A stretch of DNA of 64,000 nucleotides from Paraburkholderia domus. Lineage in GTDB: Bacteria; Pseudomonadota; Gammaproteobacteria; Burkholderiales; Burkholderiaceae. Location: positions 806,001 to 870,000 of the forward strand of contig NZ_CAJNAT010000001.1 of the NCBI RefSeq assembly GCF_905220705.1. The letters run 5' to 3'. Position 1 is the stretch's first letter, and every line of letters starts with the position of its first letter. The notes below the pieces were generated by a model. It was not told where the DNA came from and did not search any database. It saw only the letters and a list, made by a program, of their open reading frames with translations. The position numbers and the translations under genes were made by a program. This document shows positions 56,433 through 64,000 of this stretch, piece by piece.

Positions 56433-57164
56433 TATGAATATAATTTGCCCAGCAGTCTGCGGCGGCCGGCGCAGTGTCCGGAATTCGGGCGGATTGCGCA
56501 GGCGCAAGCGATAAATCGTTATTTTACTTGCGCCGGGGTCTGGTTGCTCACCCTGAAAATGAGATGCAACATGTTGCACGCACGAAGTCAGTACCCGGCA
56601 GGGACGGCGCCCACAGGCGCGTTCGGTCAAGGTCAGCTTCGACGGTAACGGAATTTTGGTAAAAAAGAATTTAACTTTCAGCTTCGGTATCGGGCGGTCT
56701 GACGCCCTGCTGGTTGAAGCTGCGAGTTGCGAAAATACGGCGTGCGCCCGAGGCGTCTTGTAGAAAGTACAAGACATGGCGACGTCAAAATGAGGCGAGA
56801 CACCCCCAGCGAGAAAAGACGCGCCGACTGCGCGAACTTCCCGCTGCGGCATGACCGCAGCCTTCGACCCTCCGGTCACGCGCCCAGTTGGCGCACCGGC
56901 GCGAGTGGACGAAAGGCTTATGAAGGTCTGCTGGCAGAACCCGCGGCGTGTCGGGTCGTTATTTGAAGCCGTGTTCGCATGTGCCCTGCGGCACCGCGCC
57001 CATTTTTCAATCGGGCCGGGCCCTCTCAGGCAATTCTCCCGCCATTTTTCCCGCTCCAGCGTGCTTGTGAAAACACAATAAGGCGCGGCATGCCGCTGCC
57101 CTCTTGGCTCTCGCGACTGACAACCGCGCAGCTGAGGGCTAGCTAAGCCGCCTGGAGCCGTTCA
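56433..57164 (+). promoter_or_regulatory. long intergenic region and probable 5' leader of rne
   Basis: The 732 bp between the divergent rluC and rne starts contain no gene I can support. A long 5' untranslated region is expected because RNase E controls its own mRNA in E. coli. A clear stem-loop is GTCTTGTA-GAAAG-TACAAGAC at 56755-56775, and a palindrome GCGGCATGCCGC lies at 57085-57096. AT-rich patches near 56660-56690 could hold promoters. Confidence 0.5.
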
Positions 57165-60100
57165 ATGAAACGAATGTTGTTCAATGCGACGCAGCAGGAA
57201 GAACTGCGCGTCGCCATCGTCGATGGGCAAAAACTCATCGATATCGACATCGAAACCGCCGGGCGCGAACAGCGCAAAGGCAATATTTACAAGGGCATCA
57301 TCACCCGCATCGAGCCCTCGCTCGAAGCCTGTTTCGTCAACTACGGCGAAGACCGCCATGGCTTCTTGCCGTTCAAGGAAGTCGCCCGCCAGTACTTCCG
57401 TGACGGCGTCGACATGCGCTCCGCGCGCATCCAGGACGCCCTCCGGGAAGGCCAGGAACTGATCGTTCAGGTCGAAAAAGAAGAGCGCGGCAACAAGGGC
57501 GCCGCCCTCACCACCTTCATCTCGCTCGCCGGCCGGTATCTCGTTCTGATGCCGAACAACCCGCGCGGCGGCGGTGTGTCGCGCCGTATCGAAGGCGACG
57601 ACCGTCAGGAACTGCGCGAAACCATGGCGCAGCTGCAATTGCCGGAAGGCATGAGCATCATCGCGCGCACGGCCGGTATTGGCCGCAGCGCCGAAGAGTT
57701 GCAGTGGGACCTGAACTACCTGATGCAACTGTGGCGTGCCATCGAGGCCGCATCGCAAAGCGGTTCGAGCGGCCAGCCGATGCTGATCTATCTCGAATCG
57801 AGCCTCGTTATTCGCGCGATTCGTGACTATTTCCAGCCGGATATCGGCGAAATCCTGATCGACACCACCGAAATCCATGACCAGGCCCGCGCCTTCATGG
57901 ATATTGTGATGCCGGACAATGTCAGCAAGGTGAAGCGGTATCACGACGACGTGCCGCTGTTCTCGCGCTTCCAGATCGAACACCAGATCGAAACCGCGTA
58001 CTCGCGCACGGTGCCGTTGCCTTCGGGCGGTGCAATCGTGATCGACCACACGGAAGCACTGGTCGCGATCGACGTGAACTCGGCGCGCGCCACCAAGGGC
58101 GCCGACATCGAGGAAACAGCTGCGCGCACCAACCTCGAAGCTGCCGACGAAGTGGCCCGCCAGTTGCGCCTGCGCGACCTGGGCGGCCTGATCGTGATCG
58201 ACTTCATCGACATGGAATCGGCCAAGAGCCAGCGTGAAGTCGAGCAACGCCTGAAAGACGCGTTGAAGCACGACCGTGCACGCGTCCAGATGGGCAAGAT
58301 CTCGCGCTTCGGCCTGATGGAACTGTCGCGTCAACGTCTGCGCCCGGCTTTGTCGGAAGGCAGCCACGTGACCTGCCCGCGCTGTAACGGCACGGGCCAC
58401 ATTCGCGATACTGAATCGTCCGCGCTGCAAGTGCTGCGGATCATTCAGGAAGAAGCGATGAAGGAAAACACCGCGGCGATCCATTGCCAGGTGCCGGTCG
58501 AAGTGACCGCCTTCCTGTTGAACGAGAAGCGCGCGGAAATCAACAAGATCGAGTCGCGTTTCAAGGTCAATGTCGTTCTGATCCCGAACAAGCACCTCGA
58601 CACGCCGCATTACAAGCTCGAGCGTCTGCGTCACGACGATGCACGCCTCGACGAGCCGCGCGCCTCGTGGAAGATGGCCGAAGAAGCAGCCCGCGAACTG
58701 GAATCGGAAACCGGTTACAGCAAGCGCGCTGAAGAAGTGAAGCCGAAGCAGGAAGCGGCGGTCAAGGGCATCACGCCTGAGAAGCCGGCCCCGAGCGCGC
58801 CGGTACGTCCGGCAACCCCGGCTCCGGTGGCTGTTACGCCGGCCAGCGGCGGGTTTATCGGCTGGTTGAAGAATCTGTTCGGCATGCAGCCGGCCGCACC
58901 GGCGCCTGTCGCACCGGCAACGACGGAAAAGCAGGCGCGTCCGCAACGCGGCGAACGTACGGAGCGCGGTGAGCGCACCGGCGAACGCGGCGGCGATCGC
59001 AACCGCAATCGTCGTGGCGGCGCAGGTGGCCGCGATGCAGCGGGCCGTGGTGAAGGCACGACCGGCGGCCGTCAGGCCCAAGGTCAGCAGCCGTCGCCGC
59101 GTCGCGAGGAACGCGAACCGCGTGAAGCACGCGAAGGTCGTGAACCGCGCGAAGCACGTGAATCGCGCGAGCCGCGCGGCAATCGTGAAGCGCGTGAGGC
59201 CCGCGAAGGCCGCGAGGCTCGTGAGCCGCGTGAAACTCGCGAGAGCCGCGAAAACCGTGACCGCGACAATCGCGGCAACGAGCGTGCGGAAACCGTCGAC
59301 GGCGCACCGCGCGCCGAACGTGGCGAGCGCCAGGAGCGCGGCGAACGCCGTGAGCGTGGCGAACGCGCTGAACGTGGCGAACGCCGCAAACAGCAACCGG
59401 AAGCAGCAGATGCACTGACACAAAACGAGTCGCAAACAGCGGAAGAACTGGCGCAAAACCAGACCGCCTTGGGCGAAAACGGCGCGCTGGTCGATCAGGA
59501 AGCCGTGGCGCGTGAAGGTGAAGAGCGCCGTCGTCGCCGTCGCGGTCGTCGTGGTGGCCGTCGTGAGCGTGAAGAGGACGTGAACGGCAATCTGGCTGCG
59601 GACGTCGCGGAAGGCGAAGGCGATAGCACCAATGTGACCGACGAAGCACCGGTGCGCACCTCGCATCAGCCGGTCGAGCACAAGGCTGAAGTCAACGAAG
59701 CGAACGACGTCAAGCCGGTGGAAGTCGTTGTCGCTGCTGTCGCGACGGAAACCGTTGTCGTCAGCCAACTGCACGCTGCAACTGAAACGCCGGCTCCGGC
59801 AGTCGAGACGGCTGCGAAGGCGGAAACGGTTGTGCCGGCCGCGGAAGCGCCGGTGGCACCTGTTGCGGTCGAGCAAGTAGTGGAAGCGCCGGTGGCGCAA
59901 GCCGCTGCCGCGCCGGTCGAAGCAGCGCAAGCTGCGCCGGCCGCCAGCGAAACGGTTTCGCTCGTCGAACCGGTCACTCGCGTCGAAGCCCCGTTTGAAG
60001 CACGGGTCGAAGCGCCGGCAGTTGCTTCGGTGGTTGAAGCGCAAGCCGCACCGGCTCCGGTGGAAACCGTGGCGCCGGCAGCAGTGGTCGAAGCACCGGC

Positions 60101-60446
60101 CGCCCAGCCGGCACGGCAAGCGGATATCTTCGAAGCGCAACCGGTCGTTGCAGCGGTCGCTCCGGCAGTTGAAGCGGTCGTTGAGCCGGCAGCAGTCGAG
60201 CCGGCACCCGTCGCAGCTGCGCCGCAAGCACCGCGTAACGCCGGTGTCTCGGCGGAAGCCCTGAAGCCGGTGCTGGAACAAGCCGGTCTCGTCTGGGTGA
60301 ACACGGACGCCGACAAGCTGCGGGCCGCGCAGGAAGCTGCTGCGCAAGTGGCCAAGCCAGTCCGTGTGGGCCGCGAGCGCAAGCCGTTGCCGCCAGCCGA
60401 AACCGCGCCGATGCAAATGGTGGAAACCGGTAAGCACCCGCAGTAA
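57165..60446 (+). CDS. rne: ribonuclease E, 1093 aa
   Basis: Main endonuclease of mRNA decay and rRNA/tRNA processing and scaffold of the degradosome. It starts [20 protein letters not shown]. The S1 domain spans about residues 36-118. Catalytic Asp303 lies in [12 protein letters not shown] and Asp346 in IVIDFIDM, exactly the E. coli numbering; the Zn-link cysteines are Cys404 and Cys407 in CPRCNGTG. The C-terminal half (from about residue 530) is disordered: a membrane-anchor-like [12 protein letters not shown], arginine-rich repeats of REPRE/REARE type near 640-745, and Ala/Pro/Val-rich repeats near 840-1030. It ends with a short conserved [12 protein letters not shown] block. Confidence 0.97.
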   Translation: MKRMLFNATQQEELRVAIVDGQKLIDIDIETAGREQRKGNIYKGIITRIEPSLEACFVNYGEDRHGFLPFKEVARQYFRDGVDMRSARIQDALREGQELIVQVEKEERGNKGAALTTFISLAGRYLVLMPNNPRGGGVSRRIEGDDRQELRETMAQLQLPEGMSIIARTAGIGRSAEELQWDLNYLMQLWRAIEAASQSGSSGQPMLIYLESSLVIRAIRDYFQPDIGEILIDTTEIHDQARAFMDIVMPDNVSKVKRYHDDVPLFSRFQIEHQIETAYSRTVPLPSGGAIVIDHTEALVAIDVNSARATKGADIEETAARTNLEAADEVARQLRLRDLGGLIVIDFIDMESAKSQREVEQRLKDALKHDRARVQMGKISRFGLMELSRQRLRPALSEGSHVTCPRCNGTGHIRDTESSALQVLRIIQEEAMKENTAAIHCQVPVEVTAFLLNEKRAEINKIESRFKVNVVLIPNKHLDTPHYKLERLRHDDARLDEPRASWKMAEEAARELESETGYSKRAEEVKPKQEAAVKGITPEKPAPSAPVRPATPAPVAVTPASGGFIGWLKNLFGMQPAAPAPVAPATTEKQARPQRGERTERGERTGERGGDRNRNRRGGAGGRDAAGRGEGTTGGRQAQGQQPSPRREEREPREAREGREPREARESREPRGNREAREAREGREAREPRETRESRENRDRDNRGNERAETVDGAPRAERGERQERGERRERGERAERGERRKQQPEAADALTQNESQTAEELAQNQTALGENGALVDQEAVAREGEERRRRRRGRRGGRREREEDVNGNLAADVAEGEGDSTNVTDEAPVRTSHQPVEHKAEVNEANDVKPVEVVVAAVATETVVVSQLHAATETPAPAVETAAKAETVVPAAEAPVAPVAVEQVVEAPVAQAAAAPVEAAQAAPAASETVSLVEPVTRVEAPFEARVEAPAVASVVEAQAAPAPVETVAPAAVVEAPAAQPARQADIFEAQPVVAAVAPAVEAVVEPAAVEPAPVAAAPQAPRNAGVSAEALKPVLEQAGLVWVNTDADKLRAAQEAAAQVAKPVRVGRERKPLPPAETAPMQMVETGKHPQ

Positions 60447-60463
60447 GCGAACCGCTGCCATGC

Positions 60464-60500
60464 AAAAAGCCCGCCCTCACCGGCGGGCTTTTTGTTTTAT
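60464..60500 (+). terminator. intrinsic terminator after rne
   Basis: AAAAAGCCCGCC and GGCGGGCTTTTT arms around CTCACC followed by a T-rich tract, 17 bp past the rne stop. Confidence 0.85.
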
Positions 60501-60678
60501 GGGCGCCTCACGCTCGCCCGATCGCGCGCTTTATGGCAGTCCCCGTATACCCGAACGGCGTCCGAAGGCCGGCAGCGGCCGGGTGCATTTCCGCTAGAAT
60601 AAAGATCTAGGTTCCAATCGCAGCACCCATGTCATGGCACCTAAGCAGCCCAAAACGAAGCATCAAGCGAAGTAATTC

Positions 60679-61788
60679 ATGTCCCGACGCATCATCCCTG
60701 TTGCCGATTTCAGCGCGGTGCCGGTCATCTCCGGCCCCGTGCAGGCGCCCAGCGGCGCGCTGCACGACGCGCTGACGCGTCCGTTGCGCGACCTGCGCAT
60801 CTCGGTGACGGATCGCTGCAATTTTCGCTGCGTCTACTGCATGCCGCGCGCAGTGTTCGACAAGGATTATGCGTTTTTGCCGCATAGCGCACTGCTCAGC
60901 TTCGAAGAGATCGAACGGCTGGCGCGGCTCTTCGTCGCACATGGGGTCGAGAAAATCCGTCTTACGGGTGGCGAACCGCTTCTGCGCAAAAATCTGGAAT
61001 TCCTGATCGAAAGACTCGCGCAACTCACCACGCCGGAAGGCCGCCCACTCGATCTGACGCTGACCACTAACGGTTCGCTGCTGGAGCGCAAGGCGCGCAG
61101 CCTGAAAGACGCCGGCCTGACCCGCGTGACGGTGAGTCTCGACGCGCTCGACGACACCCTGTTTCGCCGTATGAACGACGCCGACTTCGCGGTCGCCGAC
61201 GTGCTGGACGGAATCGCTGCGGCACACGCAGTGGGGCTCGCGCCAGTGAAGGTCAACATGGTCGTCAAGCGCGGCACCAACGACAGCGAAATCGTGCCAA
61301 TGGCGCGTCATTTCAAAGGCTCGGGCACGGTGTTGCGCTTCATCGAGTACATGGACGTGGGCACGTCGAACGGCTGGAACATGACCGAAGTGCTGCCTTC
61401 CGCTGACGTCGTGACGCGCATCGCCGAGCATTTCCCGCTCGTGCCGCTCGAAGCGCACAGCGCAGCCGAAACCGCCCAGCGCTGGGGTTATGTGGACGGC
61501 GGCGGCGAGATCGGCGTGATTTCGAGCGTCACACGCGCATTTTGCGGAAGTTGCACGCGTGCGCGTCTATCGACCGAGGGCAAGCTGTACCTGTGCCTGT
61601 TCGCGTCGTCCGGTCACGATCTGCGCGCCTTGCTGCGCAACGGTGCGAGCGACGCCGATATCGCCACTGCCGTCGCCGAAATCTGGCAAAACCGCAGCGA
61701 CCGTTATTCGCAATTGCGCGGCAGTAATGCGGCCGCGCCGCGCGAGCAGGACGGCCGTCGCGTGGAAATGTCATACATCGGCGGCTAA
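60679..61788 (+). CDS. moaA: GTP 3',8-cyclase MoaA, 369 aa
   Basis: Radical SAM enzyme that starts molybdopterin synthesis from GTP. The N-terminal [4Fe-4S] cluster is bound by CNFRCVYC and the C-terminal one by [11 protein letters not shown] with a later Cys in [19 protein letters not shown] is the SAM-binding segment. It ends with the required GlyGly pair (YIGG). MobA follows after 12 bp. Only the terminator and a short leader lie between rne and moaA. Confidence 0.96.
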   Translation: MSRRIIPVADFSAVPVISGPVQAPSGALHDALTRPLRDLRISVTDRCNFRCVYCMPRAVFDKDYAFLPHSALLSFEEIERLARLFVAHGVEKIRLTGGEPLLRKNLEFLIERLAQLTTPEGRPLDLTLTTNGSLLERKARSLKDAGLTRVTVSLDALDDTLFRRMNDADFAVADVLDGIAAAHAVGLAPVKVNMVVKRGTNDSEIVPMARHFKGSGTVLRFIEYMDVGTSNGWNMTEVLPSADVVTRIAEHFPLVPLEAHSAAETAQRWGYVDGGGEIGVISSVTRAFCGSCTRARLSTEGKLYLCLFASSGHDLRALLRNGASDADIATAVAEIWQNRSDRYSQLRGSNAAAPREQDGRRVEMSYIGG

Positions 61789-61800
61789 GCGGCCAGGCCC

Positions 61801-62415
61801 ATGACCCTAACACGCGAACACATCACCGGTCTGGTCCTCGCGGGCGGACGCGGCATGCGTATGGGCGGCGTAGACAAGGGGCTGCAACAGCTGCACGGCG
61901 AGCCGCTCGCCTCCCATGTGCTGAAGCGACTCGCACCGCAAACCGGCGCCCTGCTGATCAGCGCCAATCGTCATCCCGACGTCTACAGCACACTCGGCGC
62001 GCCGTTCGGCGCCAAGGTACATGCCGATACGCTGCCCGGCTTTCCCGGACCGCTGGCCGGGCTGCTCGCCGGGCTGCGCGCGGCCGGCACCGCGTACGTG
62101 CTAAGCGCGCCCTGTGACACGCCGGGACTGCCGGCCGAACTCGCCGCCCGCCTCGCGCAGGCACTCGACTCGAATCAGGCCGACATCGCCACGGTCACGA
62201 CCACCGACGCCGAAGGCCACATCTCGCTCCATCCCGTATTCGCGTTGCTGCGCATCAGTCTTGCAGACGACCTCGCAGCCTTTCTGGAAGCCGGTGAACG
62301 CAAGGTCCGCGCGTGGTACGCGCGCCACAAGACGGTCGAAGTCGCCTTTACCGACGAGCGCGCGTTTTACAATATCAATTCGTTACAAGAACTCGCCGAC
62401 CTCGAGCGTTGTTGA
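61801..62415 (+). CDS. mobA: molybdenum cofactor guanylyltransferase, 204 aa
   Basis: Attaches GMP to molybdopterin to make the bis-MGD cofactor. The nucleotidyltransferase loop is GLVLAGGRGMRMGGVDKGL. Other landmarks are SAPCDTPGLP and the FYNINSLQELADLE C-terminal segment. Length is usual. It lies between moaA (12 bp) and moeA (74 bp) on the same strand. Confidence 0.95.
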   Translation: MTLTREHITGLVLAGGRGMRMGGVDKGLQQLHGEPLASHVLKRLAPQTGALLISANRHPDVYSTLGAPFGAKVHADTLPGFPGPLAGLLAGLRAAGTAYVLSAPCDTPGLPAELAARLAQALDSNQADIATVTTTDAEGHISLHPVFALLRISLADDLAAFLEAGERKVRAWYARHKTVEVAFTDERAFYNINSLQELADLERC

Positions 62416-62489
62416 GGCCCCGGTTGAAATCCCGCTCCGGCCGCACGGCAACAGCCGCTCCCGCCTCCGGTCGCGACGCCCAGCCCTTC

Positions 62490-63791
62490 ATGACCACGCT
62501 TAACGAATTTTCCCGCTGCGTCGCGCAGTACGATCCTCACGCGCTACCTGTTTCGGCCGCCCAGGCGATCGTCCGTCAATGGGCTGCGCCGGTCACGGCG
62601 GTCGAACGCGTGGCATTGCGCGATGCGCTTGGCCGTGTGCTGGCGGCCGACATCGTGTCGCCGATCGACGTCCCTTCGCACGACAACTCGGCGATGGACG
62701 GCTACGCATTCATCGGCGCGGCATTGGCAACGAGTGAGTCTGCGGTCGATTTGACGATCGCCGGCAAAGCACTGGCCGGCCATCCCTTCGCGGGCCACAT
62801 CGACACGACGCAATGCGTACGCGTCATGACGGGCGCCTGCATGCCGGCCGACTGTGACACCGTCGTGCCGCAGGAGCTTGTCGAGCTCAGCGCCGATTCC
62901 ACCTCGATCCGCTTTGCGGCCGGCGCCTTGAGGGCCGGCGCCAACCGGCGCCTGGCCGGCGAAGACCTCGCCCGCGGCCATGCCGCGCTACGCGCCGGCC
63001 GCATCATGCGAGCCTCTGACCTCGGTTTGCTGGCTTCGCTCGGCATAGGCGAAGTCAACGTGCGGCGCCGTTTGCGTGTCGCATTTTTTTCCACGGGCGA
63101 CGAGTTGCGTTCTCTCGGCGAGCCGCTCGACCCGGGTTCGGTGTATGACAGCAATCGCTACACGCTGTTTGCGATGCTCCGGCGCCTGAACATGGATACG
63201 CTCGATCTCGGCGTGGTGCGCGACGAACCCGCCGCTCTCGAAGCAGCGTTACGCAGCGCTGCAGCCAGTGCCGACGTGGTGTTGACTTCGGGCGGGGTCT
63301 CGGTCGGCGAAGCGGATTTCACCAAGCAATTGCTGCAGACGTTCGGCGACGTCGCGTTCTGGAGTCTTGCGATGCGCCCGGGCCGGCCGCTGGCTTTTGG
63401 CCGGGTCTGGTCCGGCGAGCATCCGGGCCTCGGGCTGCCCGCGCTATTCTTCGGCTTGCCAGGCAATCCGGTAGCCGTGATGGTGACGTTCTACCAGATC
63501 GTACGCGAGGCGCTGCTGCTGATGTCCGGCGCAACGCCGCAGGCCCTGCCGGTCCTGCGGGCCGCCAGCCGCCAGACCATCCGCAAACGGGCCGGCCGCA
63601 CCGAGTACCAGCGCGGCGTCGCCGAGCGGGATGCGCACGGCCAATGGCATGTCACGCCAACCGGCTCACAAAGCTCTGGCGTGCTGAGTTCGATGAGCGA
63701 AGCAAATTGTTTCATCGTTCTCGGGCACGATGAAGCCGATATTGCCGAGGGCGAGCACGTCGATATCATGCTGTTCGACGGCCTCATCTGA
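62490..63791 (+). CDS. moeA: molybdopterin molybdenumtransferase MoeA, 433 aa
   Basis: Inserts molybdate into adenylated molybdopterin. Landmarks are DVPSHDNSAMDGYAF near the N-terminus, RVMTGACMPADCDTVVPQE, FFSTGDELRSLGEPL and SGGVSVGEADFTK in the catalytic domain. The start at 62490 fits the family; the frame extends upstream to 62313 inside mobA. Together with moaA and mobA it covers the first and last steps of cofactor synthesis. Confidence 0.96.
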   Translation: MTTLNEFSRCVAQYDPHALPVSAAQAIVRQWAAPVTAVERVALRDALGRVLAADIVSPIDVPSHDNSAMDGYAFIGAALATSESAVDLTIAGKALAGHPFAGHIDTTQCVRVMTGACMPADCDTVVPQELVELSADSTSIRFAAGALRAGANRRLAGEDLARGHAALRAGRIMRASDLGLLASLGIGEVNVRRRLRVAFFSTGDELRSLGEPLDPGSVYDSNRYTLFAMLRRLNMDTLDLGVVRDEPAALEAALRSAAASADVVLTSGGVSVGEADFTKQLLQTFGDVAFWSLAMRPGRPLAFGRVWSGEHPGLGLPALFFGLPGNPVAVMVTFYQIVREALLLMSGATPQALPVLRAASRQTIRKRAGRTEYQRGVAERDAHGQWHVTPTGSQSSGVLSSMSEANCFIVLGHDEADIAEGEHVDIMLFDGLI

Positions 63792-63879
63792 CGACTTACG
63801 GAACGCTGCTGTTGCGGCTGGTTTGCTGCCGCATTTGCAGCTTTACCCATTACCACTACGACACACGGGTTTGACTTCC

Positions 63880-64000
63880 ATGAAAAAACAGATCTCGTTC
63901 ATTGCACCGGGACAGACGGCCAAAGCGCTTATCCTCGTGTACCTGACGTTCTCGGTGCCGATCGTGCTGCTCGGCGTACTGGTGGCGTTCATCCGCTACG
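63880..64000 (+). CDS. membrane protein, 5' end, cut by the window edge
   Basis: ATG 63880 starts MKKQISFIAPGQTAKALILV and continues into a hydrophobic helix (VYLTFSVPIVLLGVLVAFI) up to the window edge. It follows moeA by 88 bp. The partial sequence of 40 codons is not enough to name the family; it looks like a small inner-membrane protein. Confidence 0.6.
   Translation, partial: MKKQISFIAPGQTAKALILVYLTFSVPIVLLGVLVAFIRY

Noticed and set aside
57162..60461. 1099-codon open frame opposite rne
   Set aside because: It is the antisense shadow of rne: a low-complexity His/Arg/Ala-rich translation produced by GC-rich codon use. rne has exact catalytic residues and a correct start.

Overview
The window looks like chromosome 1 of a Paraburkholderia/Burkholderia-type beta-proteobacterium. 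The DNA is GC-rich, with long spurious open frames opposite the real genes. Many proteins have the expected Burkholderiales form: long RNase III and UvrC, EF-P with Arg32 plus EarP, and the block plsX-fabHDG-acpP-fabF-rpoE-rseAB-mucD-lepA-lepB-rnc-era-recO-pdxJ-acpS. These assignments come from reading motifs and gene order; no database search was run.

Layout. 1-3.5 kb: start of an unidentified gene, an MFS transporter and the lytic transglycosylase MltD (all minus). 3.6-6.7 kb: gloB, a SAM methyltransferase, rnhA, dnaQ and tRNA-Val. 6.9-14.7 kb: two MsbA-like ABC exporters around three minus-strand genes (a DUF2214 membrane protein, a hypothetical membrane protein and a GT4 glycosyltransferase). 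14.7-17 kb: otsA/otsB (trehalose). 17.3-19.4 kb: Sco, PCu(A)C and CtaG, a copper-delivery set for cytochrome oxidase. 19.4-23 kb: an acetyltransferase, a TraB/GumN protein and a small membrane protein, then an AT-richer patch with a gene remnant and a lipoprotein gene of probable foreign origin. 23-26.7 kb: tRNA-Cys, two tRNA-Gly, pgsA and uvrC. 27-29.2 kb: earP and efp, an enzyme-substrate pair. 29.3-31.3 kb: a CsbD-like stress gene behind a convincing sigma-54 promoter, followed by an NtrC-type response regulator with an altered GAFTGA loop.

31.4-51.6 kb is one long minus-strand block. Read in the direction of transcription it holds yceD-rpmF-plsX-fabH-fabD-fabG-acpP-fabF (fatty-acid synthesis), a YgfX-like protein, rpoE-rseA-rseB-mucD (envelope stress), a glutaredoxin-like gene, lepA-lepB, rnc-era-recO, pdxJ, acpS and nagZ. 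51.8-56.4 kb: maf, a tetrapyrrole-methylase-family protein, sppA, a Rieske protein, a HAD phosphatase and rluC. 56.4-60.5 kb: a 0.7-kb leader and rne (RNase E). 60.6-64 kb: moaA-mobA-moeA (molybdenum cofactor) and the start of a membrane protein.

Most of the window is conserved housekeeping DNA and I see no unambiguous new multi-gene system. The strongest leads are regulatory: the sigma-54 promoter, inverted repeats and GAFGGA regulator around 29.2-31.3 kb; a 9-bp repeat array just upstream of rpoE; an operator-like palindrome before maf; a leader ORF plus hairpin before an ABC exporter; and the terminator and inverted repeats separating acpP from fabF.
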